From: Fonsecaea monophora
Lineage: Eukaryota; Ascomycota; Eurotiomycetes; Chaetothyriales; Herpotrichiellaceae
Assembly: GCF_001642475.1 (NCBI RefSeq)
Contig: NW_019174006.1
Coordinates: 62,001 to 126,000, forward strand
Direction of reading: 5' to 3'
Length of the DNA stretch: 64,000 nt
Position 1 is the stretch's first letter. Every line of letters begins with the position of its first letter. Both the position numbers and the translations under genes were made by a program. Below the pieces are notes generated by a model. It was not told the DNA's origin, made no database searches, and saw only the letters and a list, made by a program, of their open reading frames with translations. Below, piece after piece: positions 10,694-20,274 of the stretch.

Positions 10694-12888
10694 ATGTCCA
10701 CTGTATTCGTCGGCAGCAGCAGGCATCGACACCTGGACGATGAGCTGGCCTCGAACTGCTCCTCGATCTCTCTAGACGAGCAGGCTGAAGCCCTTCTGAA
10801 GCCACCTGAGAAAAAAACAGATCCAGCGAGCGCGTCACCGAACGATGCCCCTCCCCTGGGTCTCCCGCATCATGAAAAGAGGTTTTGGTTCCAGAGAGGT
10901 CAAGCATATGATCCTCACGCTATCGCAACTCAAGTATAATATCGCCGCTCTTGGGGACGACTGTACGGAAGACTGATTGATTTGACAGCCAAGCGTGTTT
11001 GATAACCCGGATATGGCCAGGGAGTACCAGCCCCGACCAGATTGGCATGTTTTGTATTCTCCCACGCATTGGAGCAGCGGCTAACAGCCTGTCAAGGGAG
11101 AACATACACCATTTCGACCCGTCTGCTCGATGGACCTGGGGCGAAGAGTACAGATTGATTCGGAAGATTGATGTGCGGATCATGATCTTTGCCTGCATCA
11201 TGTTCATGGCACTGGAGCTTGATCGCGCCAACATCACGCAAGCCTTGACGGACGACTTCCTCAAGGACCTTCATTTGAACACCAATGGTGAGTACTTCGT
11301 TGGGGCACAAGGCCTAGCTTTGGGGGTACCTGATAAGCTGACCCCTTTACCCAGACTACAATCTCGGTAATACGATTTTCAAGCTGTCCTTCCTCTGCGC
11401 TGAGGTCCCGTCTCAATTGGTGTCTAAATGGGTCGGCCCCGATCGCTGGATCCCCATGCAGATGGTCCTGTGGTCCCTTGTCGCCGTAACACAGTTCTGG
11501 CTCAAGGGGCGAACTACCTTTCTTGTCTGTCGGTGTCTGTTGGGGGTTTTGCAGGGCGGTTTCATCCCAGATGTGAGAGTACCATCCGTCATGTCATGAA
11601 ATTTTCTCACACAACAATCTAGGTCATTCTCTACTTGTCGTATTTCTACAAGCATCACGAGCTGTCGTTGCGGCTGGGCTTCTTCTGGACTGCCATGAGC
11701 TTGGCCGATATTACCTCCGGCTTTCTGGCCTACGGGGTCCTCCACATGAGAGGGGTACAGCAGCAGTCTGGATGGCGATGGTTGTTTCTGATTGAGGTAC
11801 AACGTCGTTCTTCTCTATGTATATCGATTGCAGTTTGCTGACGCAAAGAAATATGCTAGGGGCTCTTGACATTGTTCATCGGCATTTTGGCTTTTGGGCT
11901 AATGCCTGCATCTCCCACACAGACTGCAAGCTGGCTCCGCGGGCGCAATGGATGGTTTACACATAGGTAGGGACGCTCCAGAGCTACGAGAGGAAATTCG
12001 CTTGTTTTGCTGACCAGATGTAGAGAAGAGATCATCATGGTCAACAGGGTGATCCGAGACGATCCCAGCAAAGGAGGCATGCACAATCGGCAAGCCATCA
12101 CTCCCAGCCTGCTATGGCAGAGTTTGAAGGATTTTGACCTCTGGTGAATACTGCGTGCTTGTTGTCGCGCTTCTTTCAAGTCTGTTACGCTGACCATGCT
12201 TCTTGGTGATTAGGCCGCTGTATATCCTGGGACTCACGTTCCAGATCCCCATGACTCCTGTCCAGCAATATCTCACATTGTCCCTACGCGGCCTCGGGTT
12301 CGACACATTCCAGACAAACCTGCTTGCGATTCCGTATACCGTCTTCCACAGTATGTGTCTCAGACTAAAGAATCAACCAAATGGATGGGCCCAGCTAACA
12401 ACCATTCTCTACCAGTGATCAACATGATGCTCCTGACCTACGTGGCCGAGATTTTGGGAGAGCTCACATTGACGGCCATGACGGGCCAGCTCTGGGCGCT
12501 GCCATTCCTGATCTTCTTCAACCACGTCGACACGTCGCAGATGAACAAATGGGCCATGTGGGCCGTCACGACGCTTTTGTTGAGCTACCCCAATGGTGAG
12601 CAGAGACTTTTTCTCTCCTCAGGATTGTCGGAAAATGTAGGGAAGTTTGTTCAACTAACGTGGTTTGAAACATTTGCTTCTAGCCCACCCGATCCAAGTC
12701 GGCTGGAACTCGCGCAACTCGAATGCCGTGCACTCGCGCACCGTGTCGGCGGCCATGTACAACATGTTTGTGCAGGCTGGGGGGGTTATTTCGTCGAATG
12801 TGTACCGCCAAGGTGAGCTTTTGCCCTCCCCCGTGCCTATAGAGAATGATATTCACCTCTCTTGTCAATTTCCCTTTGACTCCAATAT

Positions 12889-12920
<32 letters not shown>

Positions 12921-13180
12921 TACGTGTGCTGACTCTATGAACAGATGACGCCCCCGGCTACAAACGCGGCAACCGCGTCCTCCTCGCCGTCAACCTCATC
13001 AACATCGCCCTCTACCTGGGCACCAAGACGTACTACGTGCTGCGCAACCGGCGGCGCGACAGGCGGTGGAACGCCATGACCGAAACGCAGCAGTTGCAGT
13101 ACCTGGCCAGAACGAGGTCGAGGGGCGAAAAGGACCGAGAGGTGGGGAATAAGCGGTTAGATTTTCGGTTTGCGCATTGA
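10694..13180 (+). CDS. MFS anion:cation symporter (Dal5/Tna1/Liz1-type, ACS family)
   Basis: This is a plasma-membrane proton symporter of the fungal ACS family, which imports allantoate, nicotinate, pantothenate, biotin and similar organic anions. I model eleven exons: 10694-10933, 10989-11044, 11097-11287, 11355-11572, 11623-11796, 11860-11966, 12024-12143, 12214-12350, 12416-12595, 12684-12812 and 12945-13180. They encode 595 residues with every phase matching. Family signatures include ATQPSVFDNP, the DPSARWTWGEE region before TM1, MALELDRANI, and KWVGPDRWIP between TM2 and TM3. Exon 2 must join exon 3 through a GC-AG intron (11045-11096) to give the expected PDWENIHHFDPS; a GT donor 9 nt downstream would insert His-Val-Leu in frame. 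Intron 10 carries a GA microsatellite. The substrate is not predictable. Confidence 0.88.
12897..12920. repeat. (GA)n microsatellite in intron
   Basis: About 12 GA units lie inside intron 10 of the MFS symporter gene, 24 nt upstream of its acceptor. Confidence 0.9.
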
Positions 13181-13445
13181 ACACCATACACGCATACACG
13201 CATATACACCTTTCTGCACACAGAGAGATATATATATATACAGACAGCTACGTACATATATATATACATGACCTACAAGGAACGAGGGGTAGGGACTAAG
13301 GACCGAGGAGTCAGACCGCGGAGTAAGGAGGATGGATTGAAGAAGTAAGGGATTGCGATTTTGAGAAGTCTTGGTTCGAATGAGTAGCCTCTATACCCCT
13401 CCCTCCCTATAACTAGGCGATGGGAGCGAGAGACGAATGGATAGG

Positions 13446-13549
13446 TACACATACACATACACCTACACATACACATACACCTACACGTACACATACACCT
13501 ACGCCTACACATACACATACACCTACACATACACATACACATACACACG
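13446..13549. repeat. ACACAT/ACACCT hexamer minisatellite
   Basis: About seventeen six-base units alternate mainly between CATACA and CCTACA forms. The array is intergenic and close to two other microsatellites. Confidence 0.85.
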
Positions 13550-13568
13550 TTACACAGAGAGAAAAACG

Positions 13569-13588
13569 GAGAGAGAGAGAGAGAGAGA
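13569..13588. repeat. (GA)n microsatellite
   Basis: Ten GA units follow the hexamer array after about 20 bases. Confidence 0.85.
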
Positions 13589-13976
13589 CAGACATACGGT
13601 GAGTGAGTGAGTGCCAGAGAAGGAAGTGTGAGAGTCAATGAACCCATCACCTACCACCCACTACCCCCGAGGAACACCACACCACCAAACAAAGAAGAAA
13701 AAAAGGAAAAGAGAAAAAAATTAAAAAAAAAAAAACACTCCAAAATCCCAAATACAGGTAGATCAAGTAGATCAAGTAGATCAAAGGTTCCGTTAAATCA
13801 ATCATTTGAATCCATGAGTCCATGAATCATTGGTAATCTGGTGCTCTTGAGCGTTCATCGTTTCACATACACTGCATTGCATGGCGTTGATGAAGAAAAT
13901 ACCCCCAATTTCTTTCAACAGTGGCATCACTCATGTCTCTTTAAATGTCTCCCGTGTATGTATATAAAATAAACGT

Positions 13977-13980
<4 letters not shown>

Positions 13981-14032
<52 letters not shown>
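13981..14032. repeat. (TG)26 microsatellite
   Basis: An uninterrupted run of 26 TG dinucleotides lies 138 bases downstream of the proposed ferric reductase stop. It is the longest perfect repeat in the window. Confidence 0.95.
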
Positions 14033-14034
<2 letters not shown>

Positions 14035-14170
14035 ATCCCCTTCCCTCCTCTTCTATCTCGTTCCCTACCCTACATCCCTTACGCCGGTCCTCTGCTCGCA
14101 CGCAGAAACATCTCCTCAAACATTGAACGGTGACGGACGGTGACGACGACAGTCAAGCCGGTACGGCACA

Positions 14171-17048
14171 TTACCAGCTAAGTAAACAGTCAGTACATGA
14201 CAAGTGTAAAAGAAGGAGAGACAATGGAGTGGTTTTTTTTTTAAAAAAAAAAAACAGGACTGGAGCGCATGCAGAGATGGAGGAAACTTACCCAAACGAC
14301 TCTTCAAAGTACTCGACTCCTCGCTTGCCCTCCTTCAGCGACGAGTGAACCGCTGCCCTGGCCTCATCGGCCATGCCGCCCGGACCACAGGTCAAGATGG
14401 CGATGCGGCCGCCGGCACTTCCAGCACTGTTGACGTCGTTGATGATGGTCCGTATCGTGGCGGAAATATCCGGCCGGCCGCGCGAGATGCTGAGCTTGTC
14501 GCTGATGCTCGTGGCAGGGGTGCTCTTGAGGTCAAGCTCCTTGCTCTCGGTCATGGGGCGGCCATCATCGCTGTCGTCGGGGCTGACGCTCCGCACCTGC
14601 TTGGCGGATGTGGCATAGAGATGGATGTGGATATCCTCGCGGTCAAACATGGGCTTCAGCTCATGTTCAACCACGTTGCGGAGCATGGCGGACTGCCTGG
14701 TCGCCCAGATCAACGTGATGTCCCTCGTGCGCGTGGCCAGCTTTCCGCCGTTGCGTGATGCTTGTGCATTGTTGCTTGCTCTCGTGATGTGGTCTTGCAG
14801 GTAAGGAATTGCCCCAGCGATTCCAGTACCGCCGACAACCAAGATGACATTTTCATATGTATGTAAAGCGCTGTGCTCGCCGTATGGGCCTTCAATGAAG
14901 ATATGAGGCGTGATGACTCCGGTGGGTGACTTGAGGCATTCCTCACGGAGACGCTTCGTCCAGCTGCCAAAGGGCCGGATAAGGAAGGTGAGTTTCTGGC
15001 TGCCGACTTTCTCTTTGAAGACAGCGAGTCTATGCTGCGAAGGGTCTGGCGTTGCGTTCGAGGACGTGGGAGAAGATGAGCCCGTTGCAGACACCTCGAT
15101 GTCCTTGGCTGCTGCCAGTGTCTCCACGTCGTGGCCGGCACCAGGATGGACCGTCACGACACCGGCCGGGGTAGACTCCTTGACGGTCTCATAGGACGCC
15201 AGAGTGAATGGGTGGTTTTCCCATCCTCTCCACTTCATGGGCTGGTACAAGTAGTAGTGCTGACCAGGTCCTGGTTTGAGAATGCCCGATCCAGGCACGA
15301 TCTCGAGTCTGATGAAGTCGCCATCTTTGTCGTAGGTGGCCGAGGCCAGAGAACTAACAACAGCGTGGGACCACTTGAGGTGAAGGTTGCAGTATGCCCA
15401 GCGAACGAGACGTGCTCCACGATCAAAACACCATATGGCCACCAACGGCCACAGGTAGCCGTCGTATTCTCCGTCGAATATTTTAGTGTGACTAGATTGG
15501 AGCGGTTAGCTAGTGAAGCGCAAAGGGCTGAGAAGGCTGGACACTTACTAAAACAAGCCGATGATTGTCGCTATGGAGAGTCCGATGTGGATGAGGAGGA
15601 AAATTTCATACGACCTGACGCGGAACCACATGAAAGAGAAGAGCAGCAGCAAGGACATTGTGATTGTGGCCTGCCATTTGCGTTAGTACAGCAATAGATA
15701 GCAACTAAGTTGAGACGTCGAGCGCTTACCATTCCTCCCATGTACCAGTACTGTTCGTGCCACGATTCGGCAAAGTAGCCGACTATACAAAAATTAGCAT
15801 GCCGCTCCAAGGGTTGAAAACGGTGAATAGAACATACACCCGCCCTCCAAGACCGACCACCCTACCGAGTGGACAATCGCCAGGATTGTAGCGGCGCGAG
15901 CAATGTGTCTGTGAAAGATGTTGAAGGTCGAAAAACTCCAGCCAGTCAGCCACAAGAAGATGTTGTTTCTTCCGGCGAACAACCACAGCCAGGGCAACAT
16001 TGCGTAGGAAATGATGCCGGTGCGATCGGAAATATAACGCCAGGCCTGTTGAGACTTGGTATAGCTGGAATTCCGTCAGCATTTGTTCTTGAGGATAGCT
16101 TCCGAGAACATACTAGAGGTTGGGGGAAGTGATGTAGTAGCCGACGCAGCACAAGATGAAGGTCATGATGTAGAAGGAGACCAGAACTATCGTTTCCATG
16201 CGTGTTGGTATCGTGGACCACAACAAGGGACGGTTGTGGTGGGAGCCAAATGTCGCTGGAATGATGATCTGTGCCCTAAGCCAGTGATGAGCCGACTGGA
16301 CCCAGGCGACAGGTCCCGAACGAGACTTTTTCTCGCTCGAGGACGCTTCTCCTCCCTCGACATCGTCCTTGGCCTTCAAGCGACGAGATTGAGAGACATG
16401 TGTTATGAGACGGTTGATCATGCCGATGAGAAGTAAGCCTCCCCAGAACCCATACATGGACCACCTAGAATAGTTTAACACACATCCTGAACACTTTATA
16501 ATATTGGGCAGGGAGAGGGTACGCACCCGTATCTTTCATGGAGGATGTATTCAAGATCGAAAATGGTCTGTGCCTCATCAGTACCCAGATTCAAGCATAA
16601 ACAGGACAGCAGGGAATCAAAAACGTACGGTAGTGTCTTTAGCAATCTTCCAGAAGGTCTTGGAAACCACGACGGGCGTGTCGAAGATCGTGAGGGCCTC
16701 GACATCGCTGTATTGGGCAACCGGCAGAGACTTGATGTATTCGTCGGTGAGCATAGGGGCCACCTCATCATAGTGGACGAGTTGGACACCGCCATATTCC
16801 ACACAGTAGGGCTCATAGAATTTTTCGCCAGCTGTAATTTCCTCGCGAGTGCAAAGGAGCTTTGCGGTAGCCCACATGGATGTCACCACCAGTTTGTTGG
16901 TGCATGACTTGATATAGTAGTCAGTATCGGTGATATTGAAAGCGAGGTAATCAAGGGCAGTGCGAATGCCATCAACACAGGCCGTCTTGCTGGCTGTGGC
17001 CCCAAGTGCGAGGCTGCATAGTAAAAGCCCTGTATTTAGCGTCTTCAT
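14171..17048 (-). CDS. Ferric reductase transmembrane component (FRE family)
   Basis: This is a plasma-membrane flavocytochrome that would reduce extracellular Fe3+ (or Cu2+) with cytosolic NADPH. The ATG at 17048 begins a signal peptide (MKTLNTGLLLCSLALGATAS) followed by a cysteine-bearing ectodomain. I model exons 17048-16629, 16567-16527, 16464-16114, 16064-15838, 15782-15730, 15670-15549, 15491-14292 and 14177-14171, 806 residues. The heme histidines lie in FHRHIARAATILAIVHS and in LIHIGLSIATIIGLFYH. HPFTLAS binds FAD, GGTGIAG and CGPGGMADEA bind NADPH. The penultimate exon could stop at 14288, but a GTAAGT donor there and an acceptor at 14178 add G-W-stop, giving the Trp end common in FRE proteins. 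An iron-type GATA/CCAAT site lies about 390 bp upstream. Confidence 0.9.
14233..14254. repeat. Adjacent poly-T and poly-A runs
   Basis: Ten T followed by twelve A lie inside the proposed last intron of the ferric reductase gene. Confidence 0.9.
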
Positions 17049-19143
17049 GTTCAAGGCTGTCCAGGAAAAAGCATATAGGAGTATTGAAGGGGTCACAACC
17101 AGGGCAGTAAGGAGACATGCTGGCTAGATACCTGGATTTATAGCCCAATCCAGGACCTCGTCTCTTTTGCAAACGACCTGAGTGGATGGCCAAATGCATT
17201 GGGGAGCACCTGACAATACTGCAAACCGACATCGAGTGGACACAGCCAAAGGCCCTGGTGCCCTGGGTCTGGAGGGCCACTCCAGACCTCTCGATCCCGA
17301 CAACATGTCAAAGGACTGGGATATACCAAAGCATACCAGATGGGTGCCACATCGGGCAATTGTGAGTGGTCGTGGTGGAGCCGCTCCTCACATGTCCGAT
17401 CCAATCTTCAAAGATTATCAGCGAAAATTTTCTGATAATCTTATCAGATAAAAACTCGCTTCTGGTTTAGCGTGATGCCGACAGGACGTTCAACTTAACA
17501 AGTGTGACAAGCGTGACAAGCGTCGACAAGCCAAGTCTTCCATCCCACCGAACCACTTGGTCGGTGGGCTCCTCGGTCACTGATGCCTTATGTCGGTCAA
17601 AGTTTTCAAGGGAAGTCTCAGAACCTTAGAGTCCAAGCTTTTCCAGTCCGGGATCAAGCGTCATGTAGATCTGCTTTGCTTCAGAGGTCTGGAATGCGAC
17701 GATGCATGAGGGACCAAGTGCTACAGGGGAGCATTTGCAACCTGACCGATATCGGCCACATTTGTCTCTTGCATATGTTCAATATCTTGTCCCACGTAGG
17801 GCTACCGAATAGAGGGGTTAAACGTACCACAACGCATAAGAGCATGTCTCGACGAGACTCTCCTCCTTCTTGAATAGACAGAACCTTTTCAGAGTTGCAG
17901 TCGATCGCAGTCCAGGTGATACAAGCTGCCGAGTGTGCATGAAGCCATCAAACTGGTCGAGCGATAGAATTTGATCGTCCTCACAAGGCAGTCTCTGACT
18001 CGACCCTGCTGTCGCCAGCATCAGTGGGTAGTTACCATCCCGCCAGAATTCTAGGCCAGAGTCTCCACACGCGTAACTAGAACACTCTCTCTTTCTCCGT
18101 GGCAGAACCTAGCTGCTGTGCATCGAGACGCTGTGGATCGTCCTCTCATGATCCAGCTGATGGCCGCAGGGCGAGAATGAAAAGTTGTTGGTGATTCGCA
18201 GCGATTGGAGAAGCCATTTATCGTTCCCAGAACGGAGAGAGTATCCCCTGCATGGTGGGTACCGTCATGTACTGGTAGTGGTAGGTATGACATCCGGTCT
18301 CTCCGCACATGGCACCCTGCAAAACTCCATCTCTCTTTCGAATAGTCGAGGTCAGACAGGACAATATCTCGTGCCTCCAAGGCGACTTCCTTCGAAACGG
18401 GGTTGGTTTGTGCCTCCCAACCTGAAGCCCCAAGGTATTCGGTGTATAGCCTTTAGCACAACTGCGAGGGAAACGCCTTGTCCGAGGAGATCAACGACAC
18501 AGAGGCCGGACTGGGAAGGAGAAAGGGTCCCGGATGTGTCCGATCAAGGCAGCAAGCGTTCGCGAAGAGTGAGCTGATCTTTGTAAAGCCGTGACCACGC
18601 TGCAGGGCATGTCAACGAGGCTAATTCTCTGGCGCCTCTTGGCCTCAACGTCCATCAATCGCTCTCACATGGTGAATCTGCACGATCGCACGATTCAATG
18701 GGACCTGAGAGGTCAGTCAGTGCCCCTGTCGTTCTTGGGAGGATGCAGGCGCTGGTGCTGGCGCTGGCGCTGCCCATCGTCGCCCTTTCCGACGTGAAAA
18801 TATTTTCACTGCGAGGGCCAAATAAAAGGCGCCAGAAGCGGATGACTTCTCGTGATCGCAGATTCGGTATGGGACACCCAAGGCTCAAATGGTGAGAAGT
18901 TATCAGATGGAATGTGAGGCTGATTTTGAACCAGCGCAAAGTGGACAATGCTCGGCAGTATTGGCTCAGCTATTTTGGACTACGGTGGCGCAAAAGCACG
19001 TGCCGCGAAGGTCTCTTAGAGCATCGCTCTCAGCTATGTACAGTATTTGCTTCTGATCCAGTCTCCCTCCCCTTCCTTTCCTCTCCCCCTCACAGCACCC
19101 TATTTCTATTATAGCCATCTATGGGTTTCTCTTTTCGAATCAT
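17049..19143. other. Intergenic, promoter of ferric reductase and 3' flank of fasciclin gene
   Basis: Both neighbours are on the - strand. The only strong signals are the GATA/CCAAT element at 17401-17451 and a short GTGACAAGC direct repeat near 17500-17527. A partial GATA word (TTATCAGATGG) is at 18900. No gene was recognised in 2.1 kb. Confidence 0.6.
17401..17451. promoter_or_regulatory. Candidate iron-responsive GATA/CCAAT element upstream of ferric reductase
   Basis: CCAAT is at 17401-17405 and TTATCAGATAA at 17441-17451, 393 bp before the reductase ATG. The 11-mer contains ATCAGATAA, a perfect match to ATCWGATAA, the known binding consensus of the fungal iron repressor SreA/SRE/Urbs1. 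A second GATA word (TGATAA, 17433-17438) lies beside it. CCAAT boxes are bound by the CBC, which pairs with HapX in iron starvation. Binding here is inferred. Confidence 0.7.
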
Positions 19144-20274
19144 CTAGAGCAACAGGGCCAACGCAGCTCCACCGACCAAGGCAGCCGCACCAGCCGCACC
19201 AGTCTTCAATGGTGCACTAGCCAGACCAGTGTAGGTGGCAGTGGCTACAGTGCTGCTAGCTGTTGCCGTGCTAGTGCCCTCATTGAGTGGCCATGCGGGC
19301 ACACCATCGTCAGTGCCATTGACGGGCGGGTCCCAAGGAGCATCGGGGTTGAGCACATTGTCGATGAAGATAACGACACCTTCAGAGACAGCAAGGTCGA
19401 CATAGTTGACGCCGGCGTTGTTGATGAACCATTCTCCTTCGGCGGTAGATGAGACTGTCAATTCCTTGCCCGAGAGCGTGGTCAATTGCGTGTTGTTCTC
19501 GAAGTCGTCAAAGTGCCAGACTTTGCCGGCCACCACATGGTATTTGAGCACTTCAGCCAGTTTCTCGTTGCTCAGCTCTGAGAGAGCGTGGTCGACGGCA
19601 TCGAAACCCTCATTGATAGGAATGAAATAGGTCGCATCGTGCAGCTGATCAATTTCTTCCGTCAGACCAGTCTTGTTCAGGGCGGCGACATAGGAGCTGC
19701 CGTTAAAGTCGCCCGAGGTCACAGTGACGGAGAGAGTTGGGGGGATGGTCAGCACGCCGTTGATGACATAGATCCATCCTTGAGCGAAAGGGATTGGCGT
19801 CGCAGCGCCCTCGGGGTCGTGGTCCAAACCGCTATAGAAGCCAACGACATCCTCGTCATCATCGTAGTAGAAAGCGACGTTCTGCCCGCCCGTCACACTG
19901 GTATAGTCGTGCGAAGTCAACAGTGTGTGGACGACCTGGTAGTCTGTGATGTTGTCGTACCCCCCATCAATCACATGGTAGAGCAATAGATTCAGGAGGT
20001 AGTCCTCGCCAGCGCTCTCGCCAGCGCTCTCAAGTGCCTGTCCCTCGGGAGTTTTCAGGAACTCGGCAATGGCGGTGTCGTTTGGCGCGAGAAAGGTAAT
20101 GTTGGTCTTTCCAGCAATAGCCTCGAGGAATCCAGGGACCTCTGCCACGACTTCACTGATGGTGGCGGTTCCTTCGGTGGAGTTGAGGACTGTGACCAGA
20201 TCTGCGGGGGTCTGGGCCAGGACAGTAGTAGCAGCAGCAGCCAGAGCTGCAAGGACAAGACTTTTGGGCGCCAT
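19144..20274 (-). CDS. Fasciclin (FAS1) domain GPI-anchored cell-surface protein
   Basis: This is a single-exon protein of 376 residues, predicted to be secreted and anchored at the plasma membrane or wall. A signal peptide (about 1-20, ending TTVLAQ) is followed by two FAS1 repeats, about 21-180 and 180-315. They show TFLAPNDTAI with LLLYHVI in the first and YFIPINEGFDAV with LKYHVV in the second. Several N-glycosylation sites (NST, NIT, NDT, NGS, NNT, NGT) are present. A Thr/Ser/Ala-rich linker leads to a hydrophobic end, GAAGAAALVGGAALALLL, typical of a GPI-addition signal. A 12-base direct duplication near 20000-20030 encodes ESAGESAGE. FAS1 proteins mediate adhesion in many organisms; a link to iron is suggested only by two GATA sites upstream. 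Confidence 0.9.
   Translation of the reverse strand: MAPKSLVLAALAAAATTVLAQTPADLVTVLNSTEGTATISEVVAEVPGFLEAIAGKTNITFLAPNDTAIAEFLKTPEGQALESAGESAGEDYLLNLLLYHVIDGGYDNITDYQVVHTLLTSHDYTSVTGGQNVAFYYDDDEDVVGFYSGLDHDPEGAATPIPFAQGWIYVINGVLTIPPTLSVTVTSGDFNGSSYVAALNKTGLTEEIDQLHDATYFIPINEGFDAVDHALSELSNEKLAEVLKYHVVAGKVWHFDDFENNTQLTTLSGKELTVSSTAEGEWFINNAGVNYVDLAVSEGVVIFIDNVLNPDAPWDPPVNGTDDGVPAWPLNEGTSTATASSTVATATYTGLASAPLKTGAAGAAALVGGAALALLL

Larger units (their letters stand above)
13181..14170. other. Convergent intergenic region packed with simple repeats
   Basis: This is the 3' flank of the + strand MFS symporter and the - strand ferric reductase. It contains an AT-rich TATATA block (13222-13270), a hexamer array, a GA run, an A-rich stretch near 13680-13740, a GTAGATCAA triplet repeat near 13757-13782 and a long TG tract. 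No gene is visible. Confidence 0.75.
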
